A stretch of 64,000 bases of DNA. It comes from Eubacteriales bacterium (GTDB lineage Bacteria > Bacillota > Clostridia > Oscillospirales > CAG-382). The stretch spans positions 55,626 to 119,625 of the forward strand of contig JAQVPJ010000005.1 in assembly GCA_028702135.1 (NCBI GenBank). The letters run 5' to 3'. Below are positions 16,225 through 24,746 of the stretch, one piece after another. The stretch's first letter is position 1; each line of letters begins with the position of its first letter. Position numbers and translations under genes: made by a program. A model generated the notes under the pieces. That model had not been told where the DNA came from, made no database searches, and worked only from the letters and a program-made list of their open reading frames with translations.

Positions 16225-18687
16225 ATGACAAACGAAGTGCTTAAAATCGCCGGAATGACCTGCGCCGCTTGCGTGGCAAGGATAGAAAATGCAGTCGGAA
16301 AGAAGGACGGCGTAAGCAGAGCCTCGGTAAATTTCGCTACGGAAACGCTGTCTGTCGGGTTTGACGAAAAGAAAACCACGATTGAAGAAATAAAAGAAAC
16401 AATTACAAAAGTTGGTTATGGTGTTGTTGATGACATAAAAACAGTAAGCGTTACAATACCTGTTTCGGGTATGACCTGCGCCGCCTGTGCTTTAAGGATA
16501 GAAAAAACTCTCGGCAGAACGGAAGGTGTCATTAACGCTTCGGTCAATTATGCGACGGAAAAGGTTAGTGTTGAATATAACCCGGATATTATAAGATTAT
16601 CGGCTGTCAGGCGGGTTATCGAAAACTCCGGTTATAAGACTTTGGATATAGAAAAGGAAATTATAGTCGACAGGGACAAACAAAAAAAAGAAAGCGAGAT
16701 ACGGACGCTTAGGAGAAAGTTTACGATTTCCGCTGTTTTTGCGGTTCCGCTTCTGTATATCGCAATGGTTCCGATGATTCCGCAGTTTTCCTTTGCGGTT
16801 CCGGCTTTTCTTGACCCGATGAAACATCCGCTTGTTTATGCATTGACTCAGCTTCTGCTGGTTATTCCGATAATAATAGCAGGCAGAAGGTTCTATACGG
16901 CGGGTTTCAGGGCTATTCTGCAAAGAAGCCCAAATATGGATTCATTGATTGCAATCGGCACGTCCGCAGCGGTTATTTACAGTCTTTTCACTACCTTACG
17001 AATCGCCAAAGGAGAGGTAAATGCAGTACATGAGGGCCTATACTTTGAGTCCGCGGGTGTAATAATAACCTTGATTCTGCTCGGAAAAACTCTGGAGGCG
17101 GTCTCTAAGGGGAAAACCTCGGAGGCAATAAAAAAGCTGATGGGACTCGCGCCAAAAACCGCAGTCGTGATACGGGACGGCAGGGAAACAGAGCTTCCCA
17201 TTGAGGAGGTAGAAGCGGGAGATGTCATATCGGTAAAACCCGGCGAAAAAATCCCCGTCGACGGAGAGGTTACGCAGGGTTATACTTCGATAGACAAATC
17301 GATGCTTACGGGTGAGAGCATCCCCACGGAGAAAAAGCCGGGCGACAAAGTCTTTGCGGCAACCATAAATAAGAACGGTGCAATAAGGTTCAGGGCGACA
17401 AAAGTCGGCGGGGATACGGCACTGGCACAGATAATAAAGCTTGTCGAGGAGGCACAGGGCTCTAAAGCTCCGATTGCAAAAACCGCGGATATCGTATCGG
17501 GTTATTTTGTACCAGTCGTCGTCGTTATAGCGATTCTTGCGTTTGCGGCATGGCTTATTTCCGGTCAGACGCTCGCTTTTTCGCTTACAATTTTTATATC
17601 GGTGCTGGTTATCGCCTGTCCCTGTGCTTTGGGACTCGCCACCCCGACAGCGATTTTGGTCGGTACGGGAAGGGGAGCGGAGTACGGAATACTTTTTAAA
17701 AGCGGAGAGGCACTTGAGAGCGCTCATAAAATCGATACGATAATTTTTGACAAAACAGGTACGATAACAGAGGGCAAGCCGGAACTGACCGATATTATCA
17801 CAACACAGGATTTTACAAAAGAGCGTCTTTTGCAGATCGCTGCATCCGCAGAAAAAGGTTCGGAGCATTCGCTGGGAGAAGCTATTGTAAGCGAAGCTGA
17901 AAGAAAAGGCATAGAGCTGCTAAAAGCCGATATCTTCCGTGCGCTTCCCGGGCTCGGCATAGAGGTTGATGTAGACGGTTTACATGTTTTGATTGGAAAT
18001 AAAAAACTTATGGACGAAAATGAAGTGGCACTCGGCGGGCTTGAAGCTGAGTCCGACAGGCTTGCAAACGGGGGAAAAACCCCTATGTTTATCGCTGCAG
18101 ACAAAAAAATATGCGGAATTATAGCCGTTGCGGATGTGGTAAAGAAAAGCAGTTTTAAGGCTATAAAAAGCCTTCGTTCAATGGGTATTGAAGTCGTTAT
18201 GATTACCGGCGACAACAGCAGGACGGCAAGGGCTGTCGCAGAGCAGGTCGGTATTGACAGGGTTCTCTCGGAGGTGCTGCCGGACGACAAGGCGAATGAA
18301 GTGAGAAAGCTGCAATCGGAGGGAAGAAAGGTTGCGATGGTCGGCGACGGTATAAACGACGCCCCCGCACTCGCCCGGGCAGATACCGGAATCGCAATCG
18401 GTTCGGGCACGGATGTCGCAATGGAATCCGCGGATATCGTCCTTATGAAAAGCGATCTTATGGACGTCCATACGGCGATACTGCTGAGTAAAAGTACGAT
18501 GCGTAATATCAAGCAGAATCTTTTCTGGGCGTTCGCCTATAATATAGCGGGTATACCGATAGCAGCCGGAGTGCTCTATATTTTCGGCGGGCCTTTGCTT
18601 AATCCCATGCTTGCGGCAGCAGCTATGTCCTTAAGCTCGGTTTCGGTGCTTACAAACGCATTGAGATTAAAGAGATTTAGAGTATAG
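16225..18687 (+). CDS. copA: copper-translocating P1B-type ATPase
   Basis: 820 residues. Two N-terminal heavy-metal domains (MTCAACVARIE near residue 10, MTCAACALRIE near residue 84) bind Cu(I). Eight membrane helices follow, with the CPC ion site (VIACPCALGLATPTA). The phosphorylation motif is DKTGTITEGKP, the actuator TGES (LTGESIPTEKK), and the hinge GDGINDAPALA. HSLGEAI carries the SEHSLG HP motif. Together these define a Cu(I)-exporting ATPase. It is followed 15 bases later by the copper chaperone gene, so the pair forms a copper-efflux operon. The start at 16225 has AAGAAAGGCGG upstream. Confidence 0.95.
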   Translation: MTNEVLKIAGMTCAACVARIENAVGKKDGVSRASVNFATETLSVGFDEKKTTIEEIKETITKVGYGVVDDIKTVSVTIPVSGMTCAACALRIEKTLGRTEGVINASVNYATEKVSVEYNPDIIRLSAVRRVIENSGYKTLDIEKEIIVDRDKQKKESEIRTLRRKFTISAVFAVPLLYIAMVPMIPQFSFAVPAFLDPMKHPLVYALTQLLLVIPIIIAGRRFYTAGFRAILQRSPNMDSLIAIGTSAAVIYSLFTTLRIAKGEVNAVHEGLYFESAGVIITLILLGKTLEAVSKGKTSEAIKKLMGLAPKTAVVIRDGRETELPIEEVEAGDVISVKPGEKIPVDGEVTQGYTSIDKSMLTGESIPTEKKPGDKVFAATINKNGAIRFRATKVGGDTALAQIIKLVEEAQGSKAPIAKTADIVSGYFVPVVVVIAILAFAAWLISGQTLAFSLTIFISVLVIACPCALGLATPTAILVGTGRGAEYGILFKSGEALESAHKIDTIIFDKTGTITEGKPELTDIITTQDFTKERLLQIAASAEKGSEHSLGEAIVSEAERKGIELLKADIFRALPGLGIEVDVDGLHVLIGNKKLMDENEVALGGLEAESDRLANGGKTPMFIAADKKICGIIAVADVVKKSSFKAIKSLRSMGIEVVMITGDNSRTARAVAEQVGIDRVLSEVLPDDKANEVRKLQSEGRKVAMVGDGINDAPALARADTGIAIGSGTDVAMESADIVLMKSDLMDVHTAILLSKSTMRNIKQNLFWAFAYNIAGIPIAAGVLYIFGGPLLNPMLAAAAMSLSSVSVLTNALRLKRFRV

Positions 18688-18702
18688 GAAAGGAAGATTT
18701 TT

Positions 18703-18909
18703 ATGGAAAGAACAGTATTAGACGTGGAGGGTATGTCCTGTTCGCATTGCGAAAACGCAATAAGAAGAGCAGTATCCGAACTGCGGGGCGTTGCCGGAGT
18801 AACGGTCGATTTGGCGATGAAAACCGTAACGGTTGATTATGATCCGTCATTGGTGAATATCCAAAGAATCAAATCTGAGATTACCGAACAGGGTTATGAA
18901 GTGAAGTAA
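18703..18909 (+). CDS. copZ: copper chaperone CopZ
   Basis: A 68-residue heavy-metal-associated domain with MSCSHCENAI as the Cu(I)-binding MxCxxC loop and the usual beta-alpha-beta-beta-alpha-beta pattern ending EQGYEVK. It ferries Cu(I) in the cytosol to the CopA N-terminal domains. AGGAAAGGAAG precedes the ATG, and the gene sits directly behind copA. Confidence 0.92.
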   Translation: MERTVLDVEGMSCSHCENAIRRAVSELRGVAGVTVDLAMKTVTVDYDPSLVNIQRIKSEITEQGYEVK

Positions 18910-18976
18910 AGAATAAAAGCTTGCAATTTGCTTTTTGTTTATTTACGAAAACAACAAATCGTTGATAATAGGATAT

Positions 18977-19109
18977 AAGAGAGGGATTCGTTCTCGCCTG
19001 CGGGCTCGGTCAGGGCACGTTCTGACAGTCCACCGGACTGTTATTCATTGCGTGCCCGTTCGAATCCCTGCAAAACCTAATAAAAAAGCCGGGACAAGCC
19101 CGGTTTTTT
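18977..19109. repeat. tRNA-end/hairpin repeat, copy R1 (left of the RM island)
   Basis: Starts with AAGAGAGGGATTCG (3' end of the tRNA-Ser gene read on the plus strand), then an ~80-base imperfect inverted repeat, then GCCGGGACAAGCCCGG with flanking A and T tracts. It is nearly identical to the copies at 22.3-22.7 kb. It shares CCCTGCAAAACC and CCTGCG with R2, so these two are the closest relatives. It begins 67 bases after copZ. From 19110 to 19256 I see nothing else. Confidence 0.85.
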
Positions 19110-19256
19110 ATATGAGTAAGACTGTCTTAACATCACAGAATAAGGGTAAGAAAACAAAAATATCATTCTGTTTTTAACATTCCTGTATGAATACCATAAT
19201 ATTTATTATCCTATGTGAAAAGCAGTATTCAATCTAATATAGGTCTTGTCGCTGGA

Positions 19257-20288
19257 TTATTGCCTGCTAATATAACTCAAGAGTGTATTAGCACGATTTT
19301 GATTATATTTTCCATCATTATTGAATATGCATGCGTTGCGATATTTTACTATGTCACGTCTGGTAGCAGCTGAGATTATTTCCCAATTATCTAATATATC
19401 TAGTTCATCAATTATATGCCACTTGGTTACTATTTCGCGGTATTGTGTCTTTGAATCTGTTATGCTGTGCAAAGCACACAGTAAGTTCAAATCATTATTA
19501 AATGTTGCACTTGATATATCTCTTATTGTGTTCAGAATATCCTGCATTGAACCTTCTTCACCTGATAAGTACGACCAAAGTTCGTCTGCAATGAGTATTT
19601 CTTCCGGTGCGCAAAATTTATTGAGTTCAATAATGCTATTCATAAAATCTGTTTTGTTGTGTCCTGTGTCTGTCTCAGAAAGCGGATCAAACGGGAAGCC
19701 GAAATAATAATGGATTTCTTTACTCGGATACAGAGACTTTAATACCGTCTTCGATGATAGGATTTTTTGTTTTTCACCACGCATTTCGCCAGAGTTCGGG
19801 CGAACAGATTTCAGCTCGATTGCTACTACTTGGTGTTCGTCTTCAAAAAAGCAATCAGCAGTAAAATCAGGAGCATTCGATATTTCTCCATGTGCCGCAG
19901 CAGCAATCAATGATTCCTCCCTTGCAACACTGGGGGTATATGTATTATTCTTTAAGTCGGTCATTATGTTGAAGATTACATTCGACTGTGCTGTATATAT
20001 TCTATTGTTTTTGAAAGTTTTCTTTTCACCGCATGAAAGAATATGCGCTACATTTTCAAAAAAAGATTGACCTAATGTGGTATTTAAGCCATGCATCCAT
20101 GAACTCATGTTAATAAGCGAATCAATATTGGTGTTTAAATCTGTGAATTTATCATCAAAAGCCCGTAAAAATGCTTTGTGAAAAGGAGCATTGCGTGTTA
20201 ATGTAGTATCATCAGGAAAAGAATCAAATCTTGATTTTAATACTTTTATCGTTTCAAATGCAATGAGTTGCTTCTTTCTTTTATCCAT
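19257..20288 (-). CDS. type II restriction endonuclease, TdeIII-like
   Basis: 343 residues, cytosolic. A PD-(D/E)xK-type nuclease core is visible: APDFTADCFF followed by QVVAIELKSVRPNSGE, where the Asp, Glu and Lys would bind metal and cleave. The overall sequence resembles the TdeIII family as I remember it. It overlaps the methyltransferase stop by 8 bases, so M and R are translationally coupled with R last, a typical order that lets methylation precede cutting. Base composition is clearly more AT-rich than copA next door, consistent with acquisition by transfer. The recognition site cannot be read from sequence. Confidence 0.75.
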   Translation of the reverse strand: MDKRKKQLIAFETIKVLKSRFDSFPDDTTLTRNAPFHKAFLRAFDDKFTDLNTNIDSLINMSSWMHGLNTTLGQSFFENVAHILSCGEKKTFKNNRIYTAQSNVIFNIMTDLKNNTYTPSVAREESLIAAAAHGEISNAPDFTADCFFEDEHQVVAIELKSVRPNSGEMRGEKQKILSSKTVLKSLYPSKEIHYYFGFPFDPLSETDTGHNKTDFMNSIIELNKFCAPEEILIADELWSYLSGEEGSMQDILNTIRDISSATFNNDLNLLCALHSITDSKTQYREIVTKWHIIDELDILDNWEIISAATRRDIVKYRNACIFNNDGKYNQNRANTLLSYISRQ

Positions 20289-21888
20289 TATTTTTCTCCT
20301 TCATTCTGAAAATAATCTCGGAATACGCATTTTTGTCTTTCTCTGTTCTGTTTAAAACAGGACGTTTGAACTGCTCAATTATTTGCATTCCAGCCTTTTT
20401 TGCAATAGTTGGATATACATTATGTTTATCATTAGCAACGATAAACACGTTATGATCTGGCTTTAAAAATCGTTTGCAATTAATCAGAACACTCGCTATA
20501 TCATCAATGTATTTTTGAACTGATATACGATTTCTACCTTTTGCCATGGAACCTATTTCTAAGGAATCTTTGCGCTCAAAACCAAACAATTCGTACGCAT
20601 AAGCATGCTGTTCATGATAATCAATTAGTCCGACGTATGGTGGGCTACAAAAAATTCCGCTAATCTTGTTTTGATTAAATTGCTTTGAAAGATTTCCACC
20701 CAGTAAACTAATTTTGTCATCTAAATTCATCGTTGCAGAATCACCTGTAAAACAAAACTGAACAGTATTTGTTCGAATCGATGAAAACTGTTTTACTCTA
20801 TTTATGGTGTCATTGCTATATGTTTTCCACCATTTTAGAATGCTAAATAATGGTTTGCAGATTTTTTTATGCTTTGTGCAGTAGTAAGTGGTATAAATCG
20901 GCTCAATTAAAGTTGCCAAATCAGAGTGGGTTGTTGCTCTGCAAGATCTGATTGTACGTGATAAAATAATTTGTAGAATACATTTTATCGGATTATCATC
21001 AATCAATGAAATAAGAGAATTTACAAAATATATTTCTTTTCGTGCTGTGTCAAAATACCATTTGTCAATAAAACTCGTGTCTGATACATTTAAGCTTACG
21101 CCATATTTCGCCGCAATATTATTGAAAACAGGGAGAAACGCTCTTTCCTTTTCTAAAGCATATGAATTTTCATTTACTTGCTTGTTGTATACTGCTTTTC
21201 GAAATTCCGGCGATGGGAAATATTTACTGTTAAACTCATAAAGAGCTTGCAAAAGTTCCTCCTCAAAAGGTTGGACATTAAGCTGTTTTTCATAGTTTTC
21301 AAGTAGCTCGGTAATGGTTTTTACTTTCTCCTCGAATACTCCAATATTGTATTTTTGAATTTTACAATTAGAAATCTGTGAGTTAAATAATGAGATATCA
21401 ATACCGACAGCATGCATACCAAGCTCATTCGCTTGTACCAGTGTTGTCCCACTTCCACAAAACGGGTCCAGCACGATGTCACCTTCCGAAAAATATGTCT
21501 CTGTTTTGAAGTCATCGGTATGACTATCAAGAAAATATTCTACAAGTTGAGGTATATATTTTCCCTTGTATGGGTGAAGCCGATGTACATGTTTTGTCGT
21601 TTGCGCCTCGCTGTAGTTATCAAAAGATAATGCCCAGTTAATATCTTCTCCAAGTTTCATTTTCCACTCAATTTCACGTTTACCTACAAAGGAACGATAA
21701 TATGCATCAAGTTGTTCATTATCAACGAATACACCGTGGCCTGTGGAGAATCTGTCGATCCTTCCATATTGTACCAAGTAGTTAATATTTGACGGGGTAA
21801 CTTCTTTACCCACAATCGAAGAAGCATATTTTGCAGCCTCTTCAAAACTTAACATTTTTTTCATTATACTCTCCGTATGACTAATCAT
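20281..21888 (-). CDS. DNA methyltransferase (N4-cytosine/N6-adenine class) of the RM system
   Basis: 535 residues. Residues ~10-70 (FEEAAKYASSIVGKEVTPSNINYLVQYGRIDRF) look like a MerR/excisionase-type helix-turn-helix fused in front. The SAM-binding motif is DPFCGSGTTLVQANELG (~145) and the catalytic motif is CSPPYVGLIDYHEQ (~410), the SPPY form typical of amino-methyltransferases; the order is motif I before motif IV. The ATG at 21888 overlaps the stop of the upstream regulator remnant (ATGA). ATG at 21864 with GGAGAG upstream is an alternative start. Methylation of the host site would protect it against the downstream endonuclease. Confidence 0.85.
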   Translation of the reverse strand: MISHTESIMKKMLSFEEAAKYASSIVGKEVTPSNINYLVQYGRIDRFSTGHGVFVDNEQLDAYYRSFVGKREIEWKMKLGEDINWALSFDNYSEAQTTKHVHRLHPYKGKYIPQLVEYFLDSHTDDFKTETYFSEGDIVLDPFCGSGTTLVQANELGMHAVGIDISLFNSQISNCKIQKYNIGVFEEKVKTITELLENYEKQLNVQPFEEELLQALYEFNSKYFPSPEFRKAVYNKQVNENSYALEKERAFLPVFNNIAAKYGVSLNVSDTSFIDKWYFDTARKEIYFVNSLISLIDDNPIKCILQIILSRTIRSCRATTHSDLATLIEPIYTTYYCTKHKKICKPLFSILKWWKTYSNDTINRVKQFSSIRTNTVQFCFTGDSATMNLDDKISLLGGNLSKQFNQNKISGIFCSPPYVGLIDYHEQHAYAYELFGFERKDSLEIGSMAKGRNRISVQKYIDDIASVLINCKRFLKPDHNVFIVANDKHNVYPTIAKKAGMQIIEQFKRPVLNRTEKDKNAYSEIIFRMKEKNNG

Positions 21889-22129
21889 TTTAGTTTATTT
21901 TTTTCGGTGGGACGAATCGAATCTATCCACTCAGTTTCTATGGCTTTATAGGTAATCTTGTTTTTATCGCAGAAGTTGATTATAAATATCATAGCTGTAT
22001 ATTTTGGTATAGTTCCGCCAGTTTCCCATCTTTTTACTGTGGAAAAAACAAATCCAATTCTTTTACAAAACCCTCTTGACTTAATAACGCTTTTTGACGA
22101 ATAAACTTAATATCATATGAAAATGCCAA
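21885..22129 (-). pseudogene. frameshifted XRE-type regulator (possible RM controller)
   Basis: Not in the ORF track. A TTG start at 22129 with AGGAGG 8 bases upstream opens LAFSYDIKFIRQKALLSQEGFVKEL. The continuation is in another frame: KRIGFVFSTVKRWETGGT, then IPKYTAMIFIINFC, to a stop at 21885. Together they give a complete ~80-residue Cro/CI-type helix-turn-helix protein if one base is restored near 22053 (TTGGATT, where TTGGGATT would keep the frame). Its end overlaps the methyltransferase start by four bases. Small XRE proteins ahead of M and R genes are commonly controller proteins, so regulation of this RM operon may be lost. Confidence 0.7.
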
Positions 22130-22157
22130 ATTCGAGTCCTCCTGTTTTTATAGCTTT

Positions 22158-22186
22158 ATTATGGCATATGATAGCGTAATAATCAA
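22158..22186 (-). promoter_or_regulatory. promoter of the RM operon
   Basis: Minus strand TTGATT, 17-base spacer, CATAAT, about 30 bases upstream of the regulator's TTG start. Confidence 0.75.
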
Positions 22187-22327
22187 GCATTTTCTTTTTA
22201 TGAATGATTATTTGATCGTTTTTCACTGTTTTTAGTTCAAATCAATCCTCTCTCATTTGTGACTGTTTTTGTAAAAAAAGGAAAATGTCCACAACAATTA
22301 TCATGCGTTCTCATATGGCAAAAAAAA

Positions 22328-22403
22328 AGATTCGTTCTCGCCTGCGTGCCCGTTCGAATCCCTGCAAAACCCAATAAAAAAGCCGGGACAAGCCCGGTTT
22401 TTT
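22328..22403. repeat. tRNA-end/hairpin repeat, copy R2 (internally deleted)
   Basis: Contains GATTCGTTCTCGCCTGCG joined directly to TGCCCGTTCGAATCC, so ~50 bases of the hairpin are missing. The break lies at a TGCG that occurs on both sides in the full copy, which suggests microhomology deletion. The GCCGGG/CCCGG terminator part is intact. It forms the right border of the RM island. The tRNA-derived head is also missing. Confidence 0.8.
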
Positions 22404-22545
22404 CTTGGCGGAAAGAGAGGGATTCGTTCTCGCCTGTGGGCTCGGTCAGGGCACGTTCTGACAGTCCACCGGACTGTTATTCATTGCGTGCCCGTTCGAA
22501 TCCTTACAAAGTCCAATAAAAAAGCCGGGACAAGCCCGGTTTTTT
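22404..22545. repeat. tRNA-end/hairpin repeat, copy R3 (142 bp)
   Basis: Full unit: TTGGCGGAAAGAGAGGGATTCG (exactly the 3' end of the adjacent tRNA-Ser, including CCA), then nested inverted repeats (GGATTCG/CGAATCC, GGGCACG/CGTGCCC, ACAGTCC/GGACTGT), then a short spacer and an AAAAAAGCCGGGACAAGCCCGGTTTTTT terminator. The period to the next copy is exactly 142 bases. Confidence 0.9.
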
Positions 22546-22687
22546 CTTGGCGGAAAGAGAGGGATTCGTTCTCGCCTGTGGGCTCGGTCAGGGCACGTTC
22601 TGACAGTCCACCGGACTGTTATTCATTGCGTGCCCGTTCGAATCCTTACAAAGTCCAATAAAAAAGCCGGGACAAGCCCGGTTTTTT
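22546..22687. repeat. tRNA-end/hairpin repeat, copy R4 (142 bp)
   Basis: By eye identical to R3. Its terminator hairpin is at the same time the terminator of tRNA-Ser (minus strand AACCGGGCTTGTCCCGGCTTTTTT directly after CCA). The tRNA itself then starts with the same 22 bases as each unit. Confidence 0.9.
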
Positions 22688-22689
22688 CT

Positions 22690-22782
22690 TGGCGGAAAGA
22701 GAGGGATTCGAACCCTCGGTCGGGTGTTACCCGAACACACGATTTCCAGTCGTGCGCCTTAGACCAGCTCAGCCATCTTTCC
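22690..22782 (-). tRNA. tRNA-Ser (GGA anticodon)
   Basis: A 93-base gene with encoded CCA. The acceptor stem GGAAAGA pairs with TCTTTCC, followed by discriminator G and CCA. The anticodon arm ACGACT-GGA-AATCGT reads GGA in a 7-base loop. A long variable arm (GTTCGGGTAACACCCGAC) marks a class II tRNA, and the T arm has GGTTCGAATCC. It reads UCC/UCU serine codons. It has its own consensus promoter upstream, and its 3' end has been copied into the repeats downstream. Confidence 0.97.
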
Positions 22783-22811
22783 GTGGCGTTATGTTCAAAG
22801 AAGCGAGATGT

Positions 22812-22840
22812 ATTATAGCATACCGATTTTTCAAAGTCAA
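22812..22840 (-). promoter_or_regulatory. sigma-A promoter of tRNA-Ser
   Basis: Minus strand TTGACT, 17-base spacer, TATAAT, 30 bases before the tRNA 5' end. Confidence 0.85.
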
Positions 22841-22982
22841 CACTTTATGACATCATTTCCATATTTTGAAAGTATAATGTAATGACAAGAAAATAAGCGC
22901 TGGTATTTTATGTAATAAACAAATAAATACAAGGAAATTCGGATATTATTGTTCACCTTTTTATAAATAAGGAAAAAATCTC

Positions 22983-23011
22983 TTGATTTTTGATATTTAG
23001 TAGTATATAAT
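22983..23011 (+). promoter_or_regulatory. sigma-A promoter of the CBM9-like protein gene
   Basis: TTGATT, 17-base spacer, TATAAT, about 60 bases upstream of the ATG. Confidence 0.8.
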
Positions 23012-23072
23012 GAAACCACAGATGGGAAGAATATAAACTTCCGAAATATTATTTTAGAAGGAGTTAATTTTT

Positions 23073-24542
23073 ATGAAAAAGATTATTTCATTTGCCATAA
23101 TTGCAATAATGATAAATGCAATTATGGCTTTGCCGGCTTCTGCGGTAACAGAAAATGCTCAGGTTGAGATTTCTTATGTAGACAGCGCGCCTTCTCTTGA
23201 CGGTGTTGTACAACCCGGAGAGTACAAGATGGTGATAAACAGCTCAAAGGTCGATACCGATGAGTTTATCTTTGCTCTCGACGAGGATAAGAGTGTAGAC
23301 TCGGACTTCTATATGGTATGGGATGACGAGAGCCTCTATATGGCTTGGGTTGTAAGAGCAGACGAGCATTTTCCGGTTGCTACCGATGTCGACTACAACA
23401 ACGATGGTGTCACCGGTGATGCTGCAGATCTCGGACATATGTGGAAGTACTCCTGCGTGCAGTTCATGTTATGCACAGGTGCTCCCAATAAGGATGAAGC
23501 AAAATATCAGACCGGACAATGGTCAGGTGACTACCTTGAGGTAGGTCTTTCGATATTGGCTAACAGTGAGAGCTATAAAGTTGCCTGGAGCAAACCGCTT
23601 AGCGGCCAGAACCTTACTACTGATGACTGGGATTTTGTCGGAAAGCGTGATGAAGAGAAGAAGACAACTACATATGAGGTAAGAATAGACTGGAACAAAT
23701 CGGGTATTACACAGGTTGGAAACGGTGTACAATTCGGTCTTACCTATGCGGTTTCCGACCAGGAGAATTATGATAACGAAAAGAGTATGCTCGAGTGGCA
23801 GGATGCTATACTCGACGGAAAGAAAATGGACGCAGGTGCGGTTATCACCCTTAAGGGTAAATCTGATGACAGCAAAACAGACATTTCTCAAAAAACCGAT
23901 GTCCTCACTCCCGGCAACTTTGAAGTGCCTGACGACGCAACCGAGATAGAAATCGACGCAATCAGAGCTGCAATCGCTCCTAAGAACGACCCTGCGATAC
24001 TTTCAACGATAATTGTTGAAACCGAGACGATTTCCTCAAAGAACGTCAAGGACACCTTGAATATTCTTTTAAAGCCGGTAGACGGCGAGGAGGACACCTT
24101 TGAGATTGCTTCATCGGAACAGGCATCCGGCACTATTCCCACATTCGACGATTTTGAAGACGGCGATATTATCATCGCATTTGACGCCACAAGCACATCA
24201 TTAGAAAATGCTTCAAAACTTGCAGTCGGTGATAAGCTTGTCTTCAAGGGATTTGACCTTGCAGAGGGCGAATATGCAAATTCGGATGCTCTTGTTTATG
24301 TATTGAGAGACCTCGCTGCCGATGTCAGCGACACATCCTCCGAAGTGAGCAACGAGAGCTCTAATGAGGATTCCAAGGAAGATTCAAAAGATACTAGTTC
24401 CAAACCCGAAGTTAAGGAAGATTCCAGCGAAGATGTACCCAACGGCGATAATAAAACATTATGGATTATAATCGTTGTTGTTGCTGTATTGGTAATCGGC
24501 GCTGCCGTATACTTCCTCGTAATTAAGAAAAAGAAGCAGTAA
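23073..24542 (+). CDS. membrane-anchored surface protein with CBM9/DOMON-like domain
   Basis: 489 residues with AGAAGGAG before the ATG. It has a Sec signal (KKIISFAIIAIMINAIMALPASA). Residues ~27-260 read as a CBM9/DOMON-like beta-sandwich: APSLDGVVQPGEYK, then YMVWDDESLYMAWVVRADE and YEVRIDWNKSGITQ. Such modules bind sugars or haem. A beta-rich region (~270-405) follows, then a Ser/Glu/Asp-rich linker (SNESSNEDSKEDSKD) and a C-terminal helix with a KKKKQ stop-transfer tail. The protein would display a binding domain outside the cell. No catalytic residues are recognised. It forms its own unit between a promoter and a terminator. Confidence 0.75.
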   Translation: MKKIISFAIIAIMINAIMALPASAVTENAQVEISYVDSAPSLDGVVQPGEYKMVINSSKVDTDEFIFALDEDKSVDSDFYMVWDDESLYMAWVVRADEHFPVATDVDYNNDGVTGDAADLGHMWKYSCVQFMLCTGAPNKDEAKYQTGQWSGDYLEVGLSILANSESYKVAWSKPLSGQNLTTDDWDFVGKRDEEKKTTTYEVRIDWNKSGITQVGNGVQFGLTYAVSDQENYDNEKSMLEWQDAILDGKKMDAGAVITLKGKSDDSKTDISQKTDVLTPGNFEVPDDATEIEIDAIRAAIAPKNDPAILSTIIVETETISSKNVKDTLNILLKPVDGEEDTFEIASSEQASGTIPTFDDFEDGDIIIAFDATSTSLENASKLAVGDKLVFKGFDLAEGEYANSDALVYVLRDLAADVSDTSSEVSNESSNEDSKEDSKDTSSKPEVKEDSSEDVPNGDNKTLWIIIVVVAVLVIGAAVYFLVIKKKKQ

Positions 24543-24573
24543 AGCGATAAGTAATAATATGCTGTAAAACATA

Positions 24574-24610
24574 CCCGCCGAGTATACACATAGCTCGGCG
24601 GGGATTTTTT
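24574..24610 (+). terminator. Rho-independent terminator
   Basis: CCCGCCGAG/CTCGGCGGG hairpin followed by GATTTTTT, 30 bases after the surface protein stop. Confidence 0.9.
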
Positions 24611-24746
24611 AGACAGAAACAGCGTTATTTTACAAATATTTAAGCTGAATTTAATCTATGTACTTTATTTTGTAGTAAGATAGAGAATGTATAGATATGT
24701 ATTTTGTGCCGCAGCAATATTTTGAGTAGCAAAAGGAACAATAGAT

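Noticed and set aside
22259-22818. Plus-strand ORFs reading VPVRIPAKPNKKAGTSPVF and similar
   Set aside because: They are translations of the tRNA-derived repeat and its terminator. Such peptides turn up as annotation artefacts around tRNA genes.
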